Source of the DNA: Lunularia cruciata | Lineage: Eukaryota; Streptophyta; Marchantiopsida; Lunulariales; Lunulariaceae | DNA length: 64,000 bases | Assembly (NCBI GenBank): GCA_948567375.1 | Contig: OX419761.1 | Span: 14,546,243-14,610,242 of the forward strand | Reading direction: 5' to 3' | Shown: piece by piece, positions 1-10,190 of the stretch | Layout of the letters: each line of letters opens with the position of its first letter | Position numbering within the stretch: position 1 is the first letter of the stretch | Translations under genes and position numbers: made by a program | The notes under the pieces: model-generated | The model's input: only the letters and a program-made list of their open reading frames with translations | The model's database searches: none | Told to the model about the DNA's origin: nothing

Positions 1-14
1 CATCACTGGAGAGA

Positions 15-1070
15 ATGTCCCTCGAATGTGCTCAGTTGAGGGAATTGCCCGCTTCGATCTTGGAGACGCAATCCCTTCGGAACTTGAGACTAAAAGGCTG
101 CTCAGCTCTCACAAACTGGCCTGTACAATCTGTTCCGAAGAAATTTCGGTCGATTGTCGACACTCATTTGTGTAATCTCGTAAATCTGAGACTAGAAGAG
201 TTGCCTTTGTTGACAGATCTGCCTGAATCTTTCGGGCTCTTGAAGTCTCTCCGGACACTGACTTTGACCAAATGCTCGGCAATGGAAAAACTGCCTGAGG
301 GTTTTGGAGGGTTGCAACAGTTGATGGAGCTCAGCATTAGTGACTGTGGTAGCTTGGAGCTTCTGTGCGACAGCCTCGGGAAACTTCGATCTCTTCGGAA
401 GCTGGAGGTTGAGCATTGTCCACAATTCTCTCGTCTTCCTGATTCGATTGGATGTCTCCAGTCGCTTGAATATTTGGTACTAGTAGGTGGAAAATTGAAG
501 AGCTTGCCCACGTCTACAGGGAAGCTTTCCAGGCTAACCACCTTGCAGCTAAGGGAATGCCACAGCATCGAAAGACTGCCTGAATCGATTGGGGAGCTCA
601 AAGCACTTGATGGTTTACATCTGAAGAGTAATAACAGTCTTGAAAGCCTTCCTGTGTCACTGAGTCAGCTTAATGCAATGGAAACGTTGGTAGTAACAGA
701 ATGCCACAGATGCAGCTTCTCAGAGCTGAAAGACCACGACGGGTTTGATTCCTTGAAGTATTTTGCAATAGACATGAGTGAAAGAGTAAATCTAGAAACC
801 CTACCTGGAATTGTAGGATGCCTCAAATCATTGAGTTTATTGTCCCTTGGTAATTGTGGCTCTATTCAGTTGAAGGGCTTGCCTGATCGATATCAGCTTG
901 AAGACCTGCGATCTTTAGATATACCCCGGAGTGAAAGCTTCCAAAGATTGCGTGTGGCTTTACAACAGTTACGTCTCGAGAAATTTAGCGACTTACAATT
1001 ACATTTTGATGGGGCATTCATCAACCTAGATTTAACTGGCGGTAATGCTCATCAGTTAATCCAGATGTAG
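15..1070 (+). CDS. Leucine-rich-repeat protein, C-terminal part (NLR/LRR disease-resistance style)
   Basis: The frame stays open from the window edge to a TAG ending at 1070, so the Met at 15 is probably internal and the gene starts upstream. The 351 residues are a run of plant-type LRRs of about 23-24 residues, with the recurring pattern LPxSxGxLxxLxxLxLxxC (for example LPESFGLLKSL, LPDSIGCLQSL, LPESIGELKAL). Such LRRs form the recognition/regulatory end of plant NLR proteins, but no NB-ARC, TIR or kinase domain lies in the window, so the full architecture is unknown. The last 60 residues leave the LRR pattern. The last 100 bp or so recur immediately downstream. Antisense frames at 164-601 and 192-425 are shadows. 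Being an LRR protein is near certain; a resistance role is inference from family style. Confidence 0.85.
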   Translation: MSLECAQLRELPASILETQSLRNLRLKGCSALTNWPVQSVPKKFRSIVDTHLCNLVNLRLEELPLLTDLPESFGLLKSLRTLTLTKCSAMEKLPEGFGGLQQLMELSISDCGSLELLCDSLGKLRSLRKLEVEHCPQFSRLPDSIGCLQSLEYLVLVGGKLKSLPTSTGKLSRLTTLQLRECHSIERLPESIGELKALDGLHLKSNNSLESLPVSLSQLNAMETLVVTECHRCSFSELKDHDGFDSLKYFAIDMSERVNLETLPGIVGCLKSLSLLSLGNCGSIQLKGLPDRYQLEDLRSLDIPRSESFQRLRVALQQLRLEKFSDLQLHFDGAFINLDLTGGNAHQLIQM

Positions 1071-1214
1071 GTTGCGAAATAAAAATGCACTTAAGTCTTG
1101 AGAAACATAGCGACTTACAGTTGCACTTTGATGGCGCATTCATCGACCTAGAGTTAGCTGGCGGTAATGCTCATCACTTAATCTCGACCTAGGTTGCAAA
1201 CTAAAACTGCACTT
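971..1214 (+). repeat. 122-bp tandem duplication of the LRR gene's 3' end
   Basis: Units 971-1092 and 1093-1214 align at a constant offset of 122 bp. Both encode a tail like SDLQLHFDGAFI(N/D)L(D/E)L followed by a stop and the shared 3' flank. The second unit lies beyond the stop of the first and is presumably 3' UTR. Confidence 0.85.
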
Positions 1215-1229
1215 GTGATGAAAAATGGC

Positions 1230-1745
1230 TTCCTTAGATGTACATGGTCTCAAGCTTCAAATCTCCATCTTAATCTGATTGATTGGGGCTTAGCTCCAGT
1301 TTAACTATTAGGTTTTATCCTTGTCAGTCAGAATGGGGCTTAGCCTATTCTACCTCTTGGGCTTTATCCCTTAACGGTTTGAAGGGGTCTTCCCATCCTT
1401 CTGGTTAGCCTGTGCGTGTCCCTTCCTTACCGGGGAAGAGGAAAATGTGATTGGTTTGGATGCGATATTCGATTCCTTAGTTTACTGAACAAGGTGAACC
1501 CTTCATTTGCGAAGCAAAGAATGGTTTGACTCTCTCACATATTGATCTGGGAACATTACAAAACCTTCTACAAACATTTGGTTCATTATAGAAGGTTGAT
1601 GCTTTGGTTCATGATCAACGAAGTGGTTGATTATGAAAACAGAGACAAAATGAAGTCATATTATATTGAAGTTCAAATCAATTCAAGGCCGTTCTTGAAT
1701 TGACCAACCGGATAACTCTTGGCAGCGGAATGCAAGCAGTCATTC
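1230..1745. other. No gene seen; degenerate repeat related to the short element at 35685
   Basis: I find no convincing coding sequence. About 1283-1400 contains two rounds of a GGGGCTTAGC...GGGCTTTATCC...GGGGTCTTC motif. The same motif makes up the 78-bp insertion at 35685-35762, so this is probably an older mobile-element remnant. The short frame at 1750-1989 is unsupported. Confidence 0.4.
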
Positions 1746-1945
1746 ACGAATGCAATCGTTGTCGATGACTGTTCGTTCATTCCAGGAAGTAACGACGGAG
1801 TCTGATTCTACTTCCCTACGAACGCAAATTGAAGAACCTGGAGATCACTCTGCACAAGAGACAGTGATTCTGAACGGAAACAGATCAACGTCAACTTCAA
1901 GAAGCGACTGTTTAGTTGAAGTTAGTCGAAGCATTGCTCTCTCAA

Positions 1946-2400
1946 TTATGACTTTAGCTTTTCATACCAAGCTCTCGAAGCTTGCTTAGGGCCATGTAAG
2001 GCCTTCTTAAGCAAACATATTTTCCATTTGCCTTCAACATACCCGTCTAGAATATCCATATCGATGGTCTCTATCAGATCTGCGTTAAAAAGTGCTATCT
2101 TGACATCATACCCGTCTAGAATATCCATATAGATGGTCTCTATCTGATCTGTGTTAAAAAATGCTAACTTGACATTTAATTGCTCCACTTCCCAATCTCT
2201 CTTTGGTGTAATTGTTAGAAGCATCCGGACAGATCCATACTTAGCCATAGATGCAAATTTTTTTGTATAGACTACGGTTGCTTTTTGGTTGAAGCTCTTC
2301 CGTACAAGTCTTGCTTTCTTCTTCAAGATCTCATTTTCTATTCCATATTTGACTTTAAATACCCATTTACAACCAATTGCTTTCTATCAGGTGATAAATA
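1946..2400 (-). pseudogene. Ty1/copia reverse-transcriptase fragment
   Basis: Read on the minus strand, the fragment shows the copia RT landmarks in order: a degenerate AIGCKWVFKVKY block near 2380-2340, then KKKARLVRKSF, SVRMLLTI, WEVEQLNVKLAFFN, IYMDILDGY, and LLKKALHGPKQASRAWYEKL. In copia RT these correspond to the canonical YKARLVAKGF, VR-LL, QLDVK-AFLNG and L-KSLYGLKQ-PR-W blocks. It is disrupted by a 69-bp internal duplication and has no YVDD catalytic block in the window, so it is a dead fragment. Confidence 0.8.
2041..2178 (-). repeat. 69-bp tandem duplication inside the copia RT fragment
   Basis: Units 2041-2109 and 2110-2178 differ at only a few bases. The 69-bp length keeps the frame, so the minus-strand protein reads the block V-K-(L/I)-A-x-F-N-(T/A)-D-x-I-E-T-I twice in succession. 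Confidence 0.85.
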
Positions 2401-2578
2401 GTCCAATACAAATACGTATGTACCGTTGGTCTATCAGGTGAGAAATCGTTGAATATATATGTACCACTGGTCTGAAAGCACTTCTCTTTTCTTCTAGTAC
2501 AATAAACTTCTATTGACTTCAATCTGATCTAAACATTGTTTCTTTTTAAGTTTCAATATCCTTATCTATCTCAGTGCA

Positions 2579-2815
2579 CTATGTTTCATCTAGTATCACT
2601 TTAGGCACATGTGAGTGTTGCTCCAAATGAAAGCTAAATATGCACATAGTCTTTATTATTCTCTTTGACCTTCTTTGACCTTCACTTAGGGTTTCCATGT
2701 CATCTATTGATCTCTCTGGAAATTCTACACCCAAAGTTACCTTGTAAGAGTCTTTGACTCTATTTCTAGCACGAGGATAAGTAACTACTATACGCTTCAA
2801 ATGCTTCCTATACAC
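2579..2815 (-). pseudogene. Ty1/copia integrase-RT linker fragment
   Basis: A 78-residue minus-strand frame with RRSKRIIK and FPERSIDD resembles the variable linker between integrase and RT in copia polyproteins (the RRS-R-R region). It lies upstream, in the minus-strand sense, of the RT fragment ending at 1946, so both probably come from one decayed element. The 2400-2579 stretch between them has no readable frame. Confidence 0.5.
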
Positions 2816-2936
2816 CTCAAGATCTATTTAGATGGTTAGCTAGGTTCATGTAAGGACTGTCCTTCTGATGGCTGGGTGGTTCACACCTTCCCATTCTTTT
2901 GTGTAAAATTATTTTATTTATAAATTGCAAATTTTA

Positions 2937-3430
2937 AAGGAAGTACTAGTCTATTCTTCCATTTTGATTGTAGATAATGTATTTTTTGCAGTTGTGACTC
3001 TTGAGCCAACAACACAAATGGCAAAGTTTGGGTCAGAGGAATATCTAAAGGAAGAATGAATGAATCCAACTGGGGACCAAAGGGTGCTAGAAGGCAAATG
3101 GATAGGAGGGGGGGGGGGGGGGGGGGGGGGGGTGCTTTTGCTTGAGGGTGACTTTTGGCCCAGTAGCACTTTGCTTGATAAGTGAAATGCTTGCCTCCTG
3201 CACTTCTTTTTGGACCTGAGACATGACAAGCACCGACTACCAATTTGAATGCATTTTCAAGGAAGACCGCTCTAAATCAAAAAGTGTGGTTCACATTCTG
3301 AGGAGGACTATTGTCATTTGGCCCAATGCACGTATTGGAATCTGGACCATTGGGAAGAGTGATGGTTTGCAGGTGCAAGCAGTACTCAGCATTGAATGAC
3401 TGACAAGGTTTGATGGGAAATTTAACATCC
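2937..3430 (+). mobile_element. 3' end of the gag-only LTR-type element (copy L0), containing the G run
   Basis: This stretch matches 8780-9300, 59880-60060 and 61625-62130: TACTAGTCTATTCTTC, then GGGTGCT(C/A)(A/G)AAGGCAAATGG, then GGCAAGCACC, TTTGAATGCA, and a purine-rich AGGAGGAC just before a (TG/TA)TTG...GCCCAATGCA block that looks like an LTR start. Predicted antisense proteins here (2914-3243) are artefacts of the G run, which reads as polyproline. Confidence 0.6.
3108..3132 (+). repeat. 25-nt uninterrupted G homopolymer
   Basis: Twenty-five consecutive G residues replace a stretch that in the sister copies at 8960 and 61775 is ordinary mixed sequence. The length may be an assembly or sequencing estimate. 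Confidence 0.9.
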
Positions 3431-3458
3431 AAATGAATTTATGGTATTTGCTTGCCAG

Positions 3459-5962
3459 GTTTTGCGCCGTTAACCGAAGGAAGTGTTTGTGCCGTTAACC
3501 GTGGGTGGTGGTATTCGTGATTTTACTGACTCCACTGGCAGGTATACTATGTTGTTCACTTCTTTCTCACATCATATTTTAGTCTGGTGAAAGTGTTATT
3601 AAGAATGTTACTAACCATCACCCGATGTTGATCATTACGATTTTATGGCTGATATTATTCGAAGTAAATCTCTGTGCTTCAGTTGTTACTGAAGTTTCGG
3701 AAGTTCTTCTCGTTTATTCTATGACTGAAACTTAATTTGATGTCTGTTTGGAAACTTGTCACGTGTGAAAGTCGTCCATTTAGAACTTGATGAGTAGAGC
3801 ATTACGTTCTTGTTTCAGGCGCTTGGATTAAGAATGCAGGTTTCCTGCATTCCTCATTACTAGGAACACAATGGAAATCCAGATCATGTTTTGACGTAGA
3901 CAATAAATTATTATGTGTTCTTCCATTTGTGCAGGTACTACTCAAGTCTGGAAGTAGCTTCGGAGTATTTCAGATCTGGGGCCGATAAGATTTCTATCGG
4001 AAGTGATGCTGTTTATGCGGCAGAGGAGTATCTGAAAACGCAGGTACTTGATGGAAGGGTTTGGTGTTTGATAACTCTCAAGTTCCTGAAAGTACCAACA
4101 CCCAGCGGATGGAAGTCTGGTTGCCCATGTTATTGTCGGTTCTTCATAACTTATTGTTGTAGTGTCTTTACTTCTTATACCTCATTCACTATGCCATGCC
4201 TCGTCCAGTGTTAAGTGGATATTGAACCATGTTCTAACAAACGGGTTCCGTATCCATACACTCCATATATTGTTGCAGGGAAATTGGGTAGCACTTAGAA
4301 GCATTCATCTTCAAGTTGTTTACCTTACCTTGTCGTCTCTGCAGGAAAAGACAGGGAAGACAAGTTTGGAGCAAATTTCTTACGTTTATGGAAATCAGGT
4401 GGACACGAGCCCTCTGCCATCTTTTAAGGACATCCCTTAGAGCCCCGCGAAAATGGTGGTAGACACCGGTGGCAGGGATGATTTTCGTATCAAGTGAATT
4501 AGTACTTTGACTCAATGTTGGGAACCTAAGATTCCGGTAGCTGTTTCTACCAGTGTCTCCGGTATTTCGTAAGCACTGGTATTTGTGAATATCAAAAGTA
4601 GTTCCAACAACTGGTCCAACTTAAGGGTAAAGAGATCAGTAGTGGAAATAACGCTACAGATGCTCATGAACAACGTCGATCTCATGTAGACCTGTGTGTG
4701 ATGGGCTGTCGACAGGCTGTAGTGGTCAGCATTGACCCTCGAAGAGTTTTCGTTAAAGATCCGAGTGAAGTACCTCACAAAACAGTGAAATGCAGTAAGC
4801 CAGGTGTGTTATCTAAATTCTATAGTTTCATCATCTTCATCTACATATCCTGGACAAGACCGAAGGCATGCCCTTGTTAATTCAAGCCTTTACTACATGA
4901 GTCTTGACTACTCTATTCTACAGGCCCAAACGGAGAGGAGTATGCCTGGTATCAATGCACGGTATTTGACCTGCTGCACTTTCAGCTCCTGTTGTTGTGG
5001 ATAGTGTTAGATCAGCGCTGTGACTTCTATCTTTGTTACTGCAGTTTTTTCAAGACCGTCTGTTCAAAGGGACGTTAATCCGTAAACGAGTTTTGCAGGA
5101 ACTTAATTTGCCTGATTTTGACGTAAATGTACGGAGTAGGGCTGAGAATTTGGATGAACTTTCTGACGTCTACTCTTTACCTGTCTTATAAGGTCAACGG
5201 TGGTCGGGAAGGCAGACCAATCGGCGCATATGAGTTGGCCAGAGCAGTGGAAGAGCTAGGCGCTGGTGAAATCCTCCTAAATTGCATCGACTGTGATGGT
5301 AAAGAGCTCTCTGACCCGATAGCGTATTGTGTTCGCTGATCGAGTATCGGTGTGCTTATCAACCACTTCGGAACTATCATAAAGTTTGTTCATTAGTTTG
5401 TAATTATAACTGACTGAGAGAGCTAAGAGACATGCACTCTCTCAGTCAATATGGACGTCCTAAACTGAACGAAGATTGCGTTGAAAAGCTGACGAAACAT
5501 CTTGTCATCTTAATTGATTGCCTGTGAGTTGCAGGTCAAGGGCAGGGATTCGACACGGATCTAGTTAAACTGGTGTCCGAAGCTGTCAATATCCCTGTCA
5601 TTGCTAGCAGTGGTGCAGGTGCAGTAGAACATTTTGCTGAAGTGTTCGACAAAACCCTAGCTTCTGCTGCTCTTGCTGCTGGAATCTTTCACCGGAAAGA
5701 AGTAATTGTCTCACCAACCTATATTTCATATTTCCCTGCATCTCACAATTGTGGCTGCAGATTACGTTTCTTCTGTACTCCTAAATAGAGCGTATCTCAA
5801 GAGTTGAGTGCACGTACTGTGTGAATCAGGATTGCAGTTGTATCATTAGCAACTTTTGGAGATTGATTTCTGGTTAATTTTGTACTTCCTTTGTTGCAGA
5901 TTTCTATAGCCTCAGTCAAAGAACACTTGGTTGAATCTGGAATGGAGATGAGACTAGTGTAG
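3459..5962 (+). pseudogene. HISN4: Imidazole glycerol phosphate synthase hisHF, C-terminal (HisF cyclase) half, 5'-truncated
   Basis: HISN4 is the plastid bifunctional enzyme that joins a glutamine amidotransferase to the HisF cyclase and makes imidazole glycerol phosphate and AICAR in histidine synthesis. Eight exons can be read: 3459-3541, 3935-4043, 4345-4398, 4716-4803, 4924-4961, 5193-5298, 5535-5701 and 5900-5962 (stop TAG). All junctions are GT/AG and keep phase. Visible HisF landmarks are [43 protein letters not shown] (its Asp is the second catalytic Asp), [44 protein letters not shown] (phosphate site), FHRKE and SVKEHL. Missing are the glutaminase domain and the HisF N-terminal half with the first catalytic Asp; 1230-3430 upstream is transposon debris. 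The first exon reads V-L-R-R then TAA (3471-3473) before rejoining the family sequence. From E-V-F-V onward the frame is clean. It is most likely a truncated copy; a transcript starting inside it cannot be excluded. Confidence 0.9.
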
Positions 5963-6984
5963 TCACTGCAGTTCGTGGGAGGAATGTGGGAACACCCTAA
6001 CTTTGGAGGAGATTGGTGTCGCCTTCTTTACGCTTCATTGATGCATAACAAGTTTTGTCTCTTGCTTAGTTCAAGGAGTGTACAATTCTATTTGTTGGCC
6101 TATACGGAATCAGTTCAAGTTGTACACACGAGTCTTTAGATCATCACGGAAAGTAAATGTGGACGTTCCCTCAATAATGAACTTCGAGATTTTTATTCAA
6201 TCTACATGAATTTCTACGCAGAACCAAGTGACCTGTGTCCCGTCATTTTCTGCTAGTTAATTTCTTGTCTGTGTTTCCAGATGTTGTCCAATTCCTTTCT
6301 TGTCTGGAAAAGATTGTAAAGATTTTGTCATGCTCTATTGCATGGGATATTTAGTTTGCAAGTTCTCTCCTTCTCCTTCAGTTCTAACTAGACTTCTGCA
6401 CGCTATCAGTTATCATTCAAGAACACATAAGAAGATAAATTAATATATTCATAGTTTGCTTGTGCTTTAACATCTCCAGAACCCAACCCTCCCACCAAAG
6501 GGCCAGCTCCAAGGCCGGGCTATCTAGGCTTTGCAGTTCTCCTACTCTTCGGTGTCAAACCAATATCGCGATAGTTCCATGTCAAGGAACACCATCTCTT
6601 CCATCTAGAAGCATAAAACATGCTGACGATCGGCCTGTGTGTAGCCTCTGTCGTTTGATGAAAATCAACCTACGTGTTTTCTCCAAATACCGCATTGTAT
6701 GGTTGTCTATACATTTATCATCCTCTCGAAGCTTCTCTGATTTGCACCATCTGACCAAAGGCCCAGAGTCTGAAGGTATGAATATGAAGTCAGTTACCGA
6801 TCTATCTTCGGCCACCCACTCAGAAGCTTAAAAGCGGTTCCCGCTCCAAAGTTTGGCCGTGAGGCTGATGTGCGCGGTTAGTCCTAGACCACGTGCAGTA
6901 CTTCCATGGGAAGCCACTTAGAGGAGGGCCACGTATATGCATTCAATCTGCAGAAACTCGAACATGCTAATTGGATGGCAGTCC
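5963..6984. other. HISN4 3' flank; no recognised gene
   Basis: This stretch would hold the HISN4 3' UTR followed by unassigned DNA. The frame at 6460-6831 (123 residues) has no motif I recognise, and its antisense partner 6582-6815 is no better. I make no functional claim. Confidence 0.4.
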
Positions 6985-7440
6985 TTTGTACCACTTTCTG
7001 GCCAAAGAATGTCTAAAGACTTTGCCTAAAAAGAAGTGGGGAATGGCCATTTCCACTTTTGCCTTGCACAATCAATCTTGAATTCAATCTTTGCTGCTAT
7101 AGTTTTATAGTCTTGGAAGCCAAACCAACCTTTTCTTTTAATCCTTAGTCTGTTAGAGAATGTTGTTCATTCTGAAACCCATGAGGAAGCCTCCCCAAAT
7201 CCCCCCTTTGAAGCCCAACAATGAATGCTTGGATGGGTTACTATAGGAGAGAGTTGATTCTGAGCAAGCATATGGGATTCTTGCTTTGGGATTAGGATAC
7301 AACCAATTTAGAGATAATTCATGAGACAATGAGCCAAAGTAGAGAAGTAGTAAGGACTTGATAGGGAAACCCATGGGCTGGACAAAGGATAATTGGAGGA
7401 ATGTTCATGGTTTGGATGTAGGACCAACCCTAGCAAAAAA
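6985..7440 (+). mobile_element. LTR/leader-like repeat, copy L1
   Basis: It aligns with 9300-9770 and 60060-60560: CCAAAGAATG-C-AAAGACTTTGC, AAGTGGGGAAT, a poly-T-rich stretch, GCCCAACAATGAATGCTTGG, AGGAGAGAGTTGATTCTGAGCAAGCATATGGGATT, then ACCCATGGGCTGGA. In copy L2 a TATA-like CTTATAAAAC lies at the equivalent place, so this looks like an LTR promoter and leader. The 5' part present in L2 is missing here, so copy L1 is truncated against the HISN4 flank. Confidence 0.6.
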
Positions 7441-7850
7441 AATAGACACCAAGGTCTATGATTGGGAGGTGACCCAAGAGATCAAAGACACCTTTGGGGA
7501 ACCTTGCAACCATAACAATTGTTGGCTATAAGGACACAACTCAACGAGCAATTGTAGAAGTGGTTATGAAGTTGTTTCATCATAAATAAAAAACTTACTT
7601 AACAAATACCCAAGCTATCTTCTTTCACAAGATGTACAAAGGTGAGCCTATAGATTGGGCTTGCACGTTCTACTTACAGTACCAAACCCTTCACCAAGAC
7701 TTCTTGGATGAGAGAGGAGTCACTTACCTAGCCCCGTTTGCAATCCATTTCTACATGGGTCTTAATTTGTTAAACAAGAAGAAGCGCATGAGATTTTTGA
7801 GCCATTATCATGCTGCATATTACTTTGCTTCCCAGCCCGAGTGATGTGTA
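7441..7850 (+). pseudogene. Gag-like protein of the dispersed family, copy g1
   Basis: The readable part starts near 7560 and is open from the Met at 7632 to 7844. It shows the family signature: IFF-KMYKGEPIDWACTFY, then QTLHQDFLDERG, then PFAIHFYMGLNLLNKK, then LSHYHAAYYFASQ. Upstream frames carry stops. No domain family could be named with certainty; position after an LTR-like leader and before a Lys/Glu-rich tail suggests a retroelement Gag. At least seven other copies of the signature occur in the window. Confidence 0.5.
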
Positions 7851-8780
7851 GTCTACCACCAAACTCCCAAATAGTTGTGATCTTGCAAGAGAAGGAAGAA
7901 GGATTGAGCTAAACCACTGCTAGTTGATTTTTGGAGGGAGCTCACTTTATCATTCTTTTGGTGGAGGTGGTTTGTAGTTGATTGAACTCTTGCTACCATA
8001 GTACTAGCACAAGTGTCCAAAGATCATGGATTATACCACCTTGGTGCAAAGCATACACAAGGAAATTTATACAAGGAAGGCCCAAGAGAGTATGCACTAG
8101 GAGAAAGTGACCCGGAGTCAAGATAGCTACAAGGAAGAAGTAAAGAAGGTGAACTCCTTGATACAAGAAGAGACAAAGCAAAGCAAAAGTCTTATCTTGC
8201 CTCCACTCTCCAAGGTCAAGAGAAGGAATTGGGTAGAGTACAACCTGACTTTTAAGAATGGAGAAGAAGAAAGAAGAACTCCAGCAGGTGGAAGAAGTCC
8301 ATACATAATTCATAGAAATGCTCTAGGAAGTAGCCAAAGGGAGAGCTACAAATTGCAAGATTCATGAAGGTGGTTTCAAGCTCATAAGCTGAAAGGGAAA
8401 ACTTACAAGGAAGAATAGACCAGCTTGCTCTCCGGCTTCAAGGACATGTGGATACAAAATTCAACAAAGCAAACACTCATACTTGTTGAAGATTGTTGAT
8501 TACAAGGAGCAGACTAAAGAAGTTCTTTGACAACTCAAGGGCAAAGTATGTTCTTCCCAATAGAGTGTGGAGCCAAAGACAACCAAAAAAAAAAAAGGAA
8601 CCATAAGATTGGATCAATGTACATTTTTTTTTTATCTTAGTTACTTGCAAGAACTCCCATCCTATCCTCTTGGATGTGGAAGTTCTTTGTACATTTTTAA
8701 TTTAGTAATTAGACCAAAGGCTGTGTGTGGTGCACACCCTTTTTTTGTTATCTAATTTCTTTTTTATTTCAATTTTTCTG
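7851..8780 (+). other. Lys/Glu-rich degenerate tail of element 1, no intact gene
   Basis: Short frames (for example 8107-8367) are rich in K, E, Q and S and suggest a former coiled coil. 8400-8560 aligns with 12100-12290 (DQLAL-R... then a KFNK-like block), and 8620-8740 aligns with 12340-12470 (TTGCAAGAACTCC...GACCAAAGGCT). No protease, integrase or RT motif is present on either strand. Confidence 0.5.
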
Positions 8781-9180
8781 GTGAGGAATTACTAGTCTAT
8801 TCTTCAAATAAGATTGGAAAATCTATAGATAAGTGCATTCTTTGAGTTGGGACTCCAAATCTAGCAACCTGAATGATAGAGTCTGAGTCAGAGGAACACC
8901 TAGAGGAAGGATGCACAAAATTGACTTGGGACAAAAGGGTGCTCAAAGGCAAATGGTTCCCCAAGGGGAATACTTTGGCCAAAAGGTATCTGTATGGATT
9001 TTCATTTAGCCCGGTAGCACTTTGCTTGACAATTGAAACTCAAAAAAACGAGTTTACCTTGTTGCATTTCTTTTTAGACCCAACACATGGCAAGCACCAT
9101 ACAAAAATTTGAATGCACCACTAACAAATTCAAGGATGACCATTCCAAATCAAGAAAGGTGTTTGCATTCTAGGGAGGAC
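8780..9180 (+). mobile_element. 3' pre-LTR block of element 1
   Basis: A full-length copy of the block at 2937-3308 and 61625-62000. It ends in the purine-rich TAGGGAGGAC at 9171-9180, a plausible polypurine tract directly before the TGTTGG that would begin an LTR at 9181. The frame 8873-9112 reads SESEEHLEEGCTKLTWDKRV and is conserved at 61700 only in fragments. Confidence 0.5.
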
Positions 9181-9770
9181 TGTTGGAATTTGGCACAATG
9201 CATGCATCAGAACTTGGATTATTGGGGGAGAATGATGGTTCATATGTGAAAGTAATACTTGACACTGAAGCTGTGACAAAGAATAAGGACTAACTAACCA
9301 CTTTTTGACCAAAGAATGACTAAAGACTTTGCTTATAAAACAAAGTGGGGAATGACCATTTCCTCTTTTCAAATTGCAAGAGATCAATAAACCACAAATG
9401 ATCCCAAATTCAAGAATTTTCTATGACAGTTTTTTATTCTTTTAGGCCAAATTAGCTTTTGCTTCCATTCCATAGTTCTTGAGAGATGTTGTTTGTCCAA
9501 AAACCAATGAGAAAGGACTCCAAAGGCATCCTCTAAAGCCAAACAATGAATACTTGGGTGGTCTATTGTAGGAGAGAGATTATTTGTAGCAAGCATATGG
9601 GATTCTTGCTTTGAGATTGGGATGCAACCAACTTTAAAATCATCCACAAGACCATGAGCCGGAGGATGAGAAGTAGTGGGGACCTAAGTGAGGAAACCCC
9701 ATGGGTTGGACATAATGAAATTGGAGAAATGTACTTGGTCCCAATCTAGGTGTAATGTTTTGAAGATAGG
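9181..9770 (+). mobile_element. LTR-like repeat, copy L2 (most complete)
   Basis: It begins TGTTGGAATTTGGC after a purine tract, contains a TATA-like CTTATAAAAC at about 9332, and then follows the same leader as L1 and L3 up to CCCATGGGTTGGA. It can be the 3' LTR of element 1 and the 5' LTR of the next element. No clean TG...CA boundary or target-site duplication could be fixed by eye. Confidence 0.5.
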
Positions 9771-10190
9771 AGAAAATCCAAAGAGAAATATAAAAGAAGA
9801 AACAGAAGAGAAACACAAGACTTCCATCCCTCAATACTCTGATGCCCCAAAGGAGCACCTTGGCTTTACTATGTAGTAAGAGGATCCACTCAAACAAAGC
9901 TACACCCTTGGATCAAATACATTGATTGGTGACATGTCAACAAGCTCCACCCTTAGATTAGCCATATGGATTGGTGACATGTTGATCTTTGTTTTATTTG
10001 GTTGGTCAAACATGTTTTATAAGAGGGAATCTTTGAGGAATTGTTGTATAGGAAGTTCAAAACAACATAGATGAGGTACGATTAGAGAGCTCTTGATGAG
10101 AAAAATAATAGAGAAGAGTGGGAGAGGGAGAGGGAGGGGGAGGATCAACACCTTTTTTCCTTGGAGGGGAGAAATTTTTTTCATTTCTTG
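9771..10190. other. Unassigned interval with a purine-rich low-complexity run
   Basis: No gene is visible. It contains two imperfect copies of a GATTGGTGACATGTTGA/CAAC block (near 9925 and 9970) and a GGGAGA/GGGAGG simple repeat at about 10117-10143. Confidence 0.4.

Noticed and set aside
164-601. Antisense frames inside the LRR gene
   Set aside because: Shadows of the periodic LRR coding sequence.
2914-3243. Proline-rich protein on the minus strand
   Set aside because: The proline run is only the complement of the 25-nt G run; the region is a known repeat in this window.
6460-6831. 123-residue frame after HISN4
   Set aside because: No motif, no splice context and no second copy in the window.
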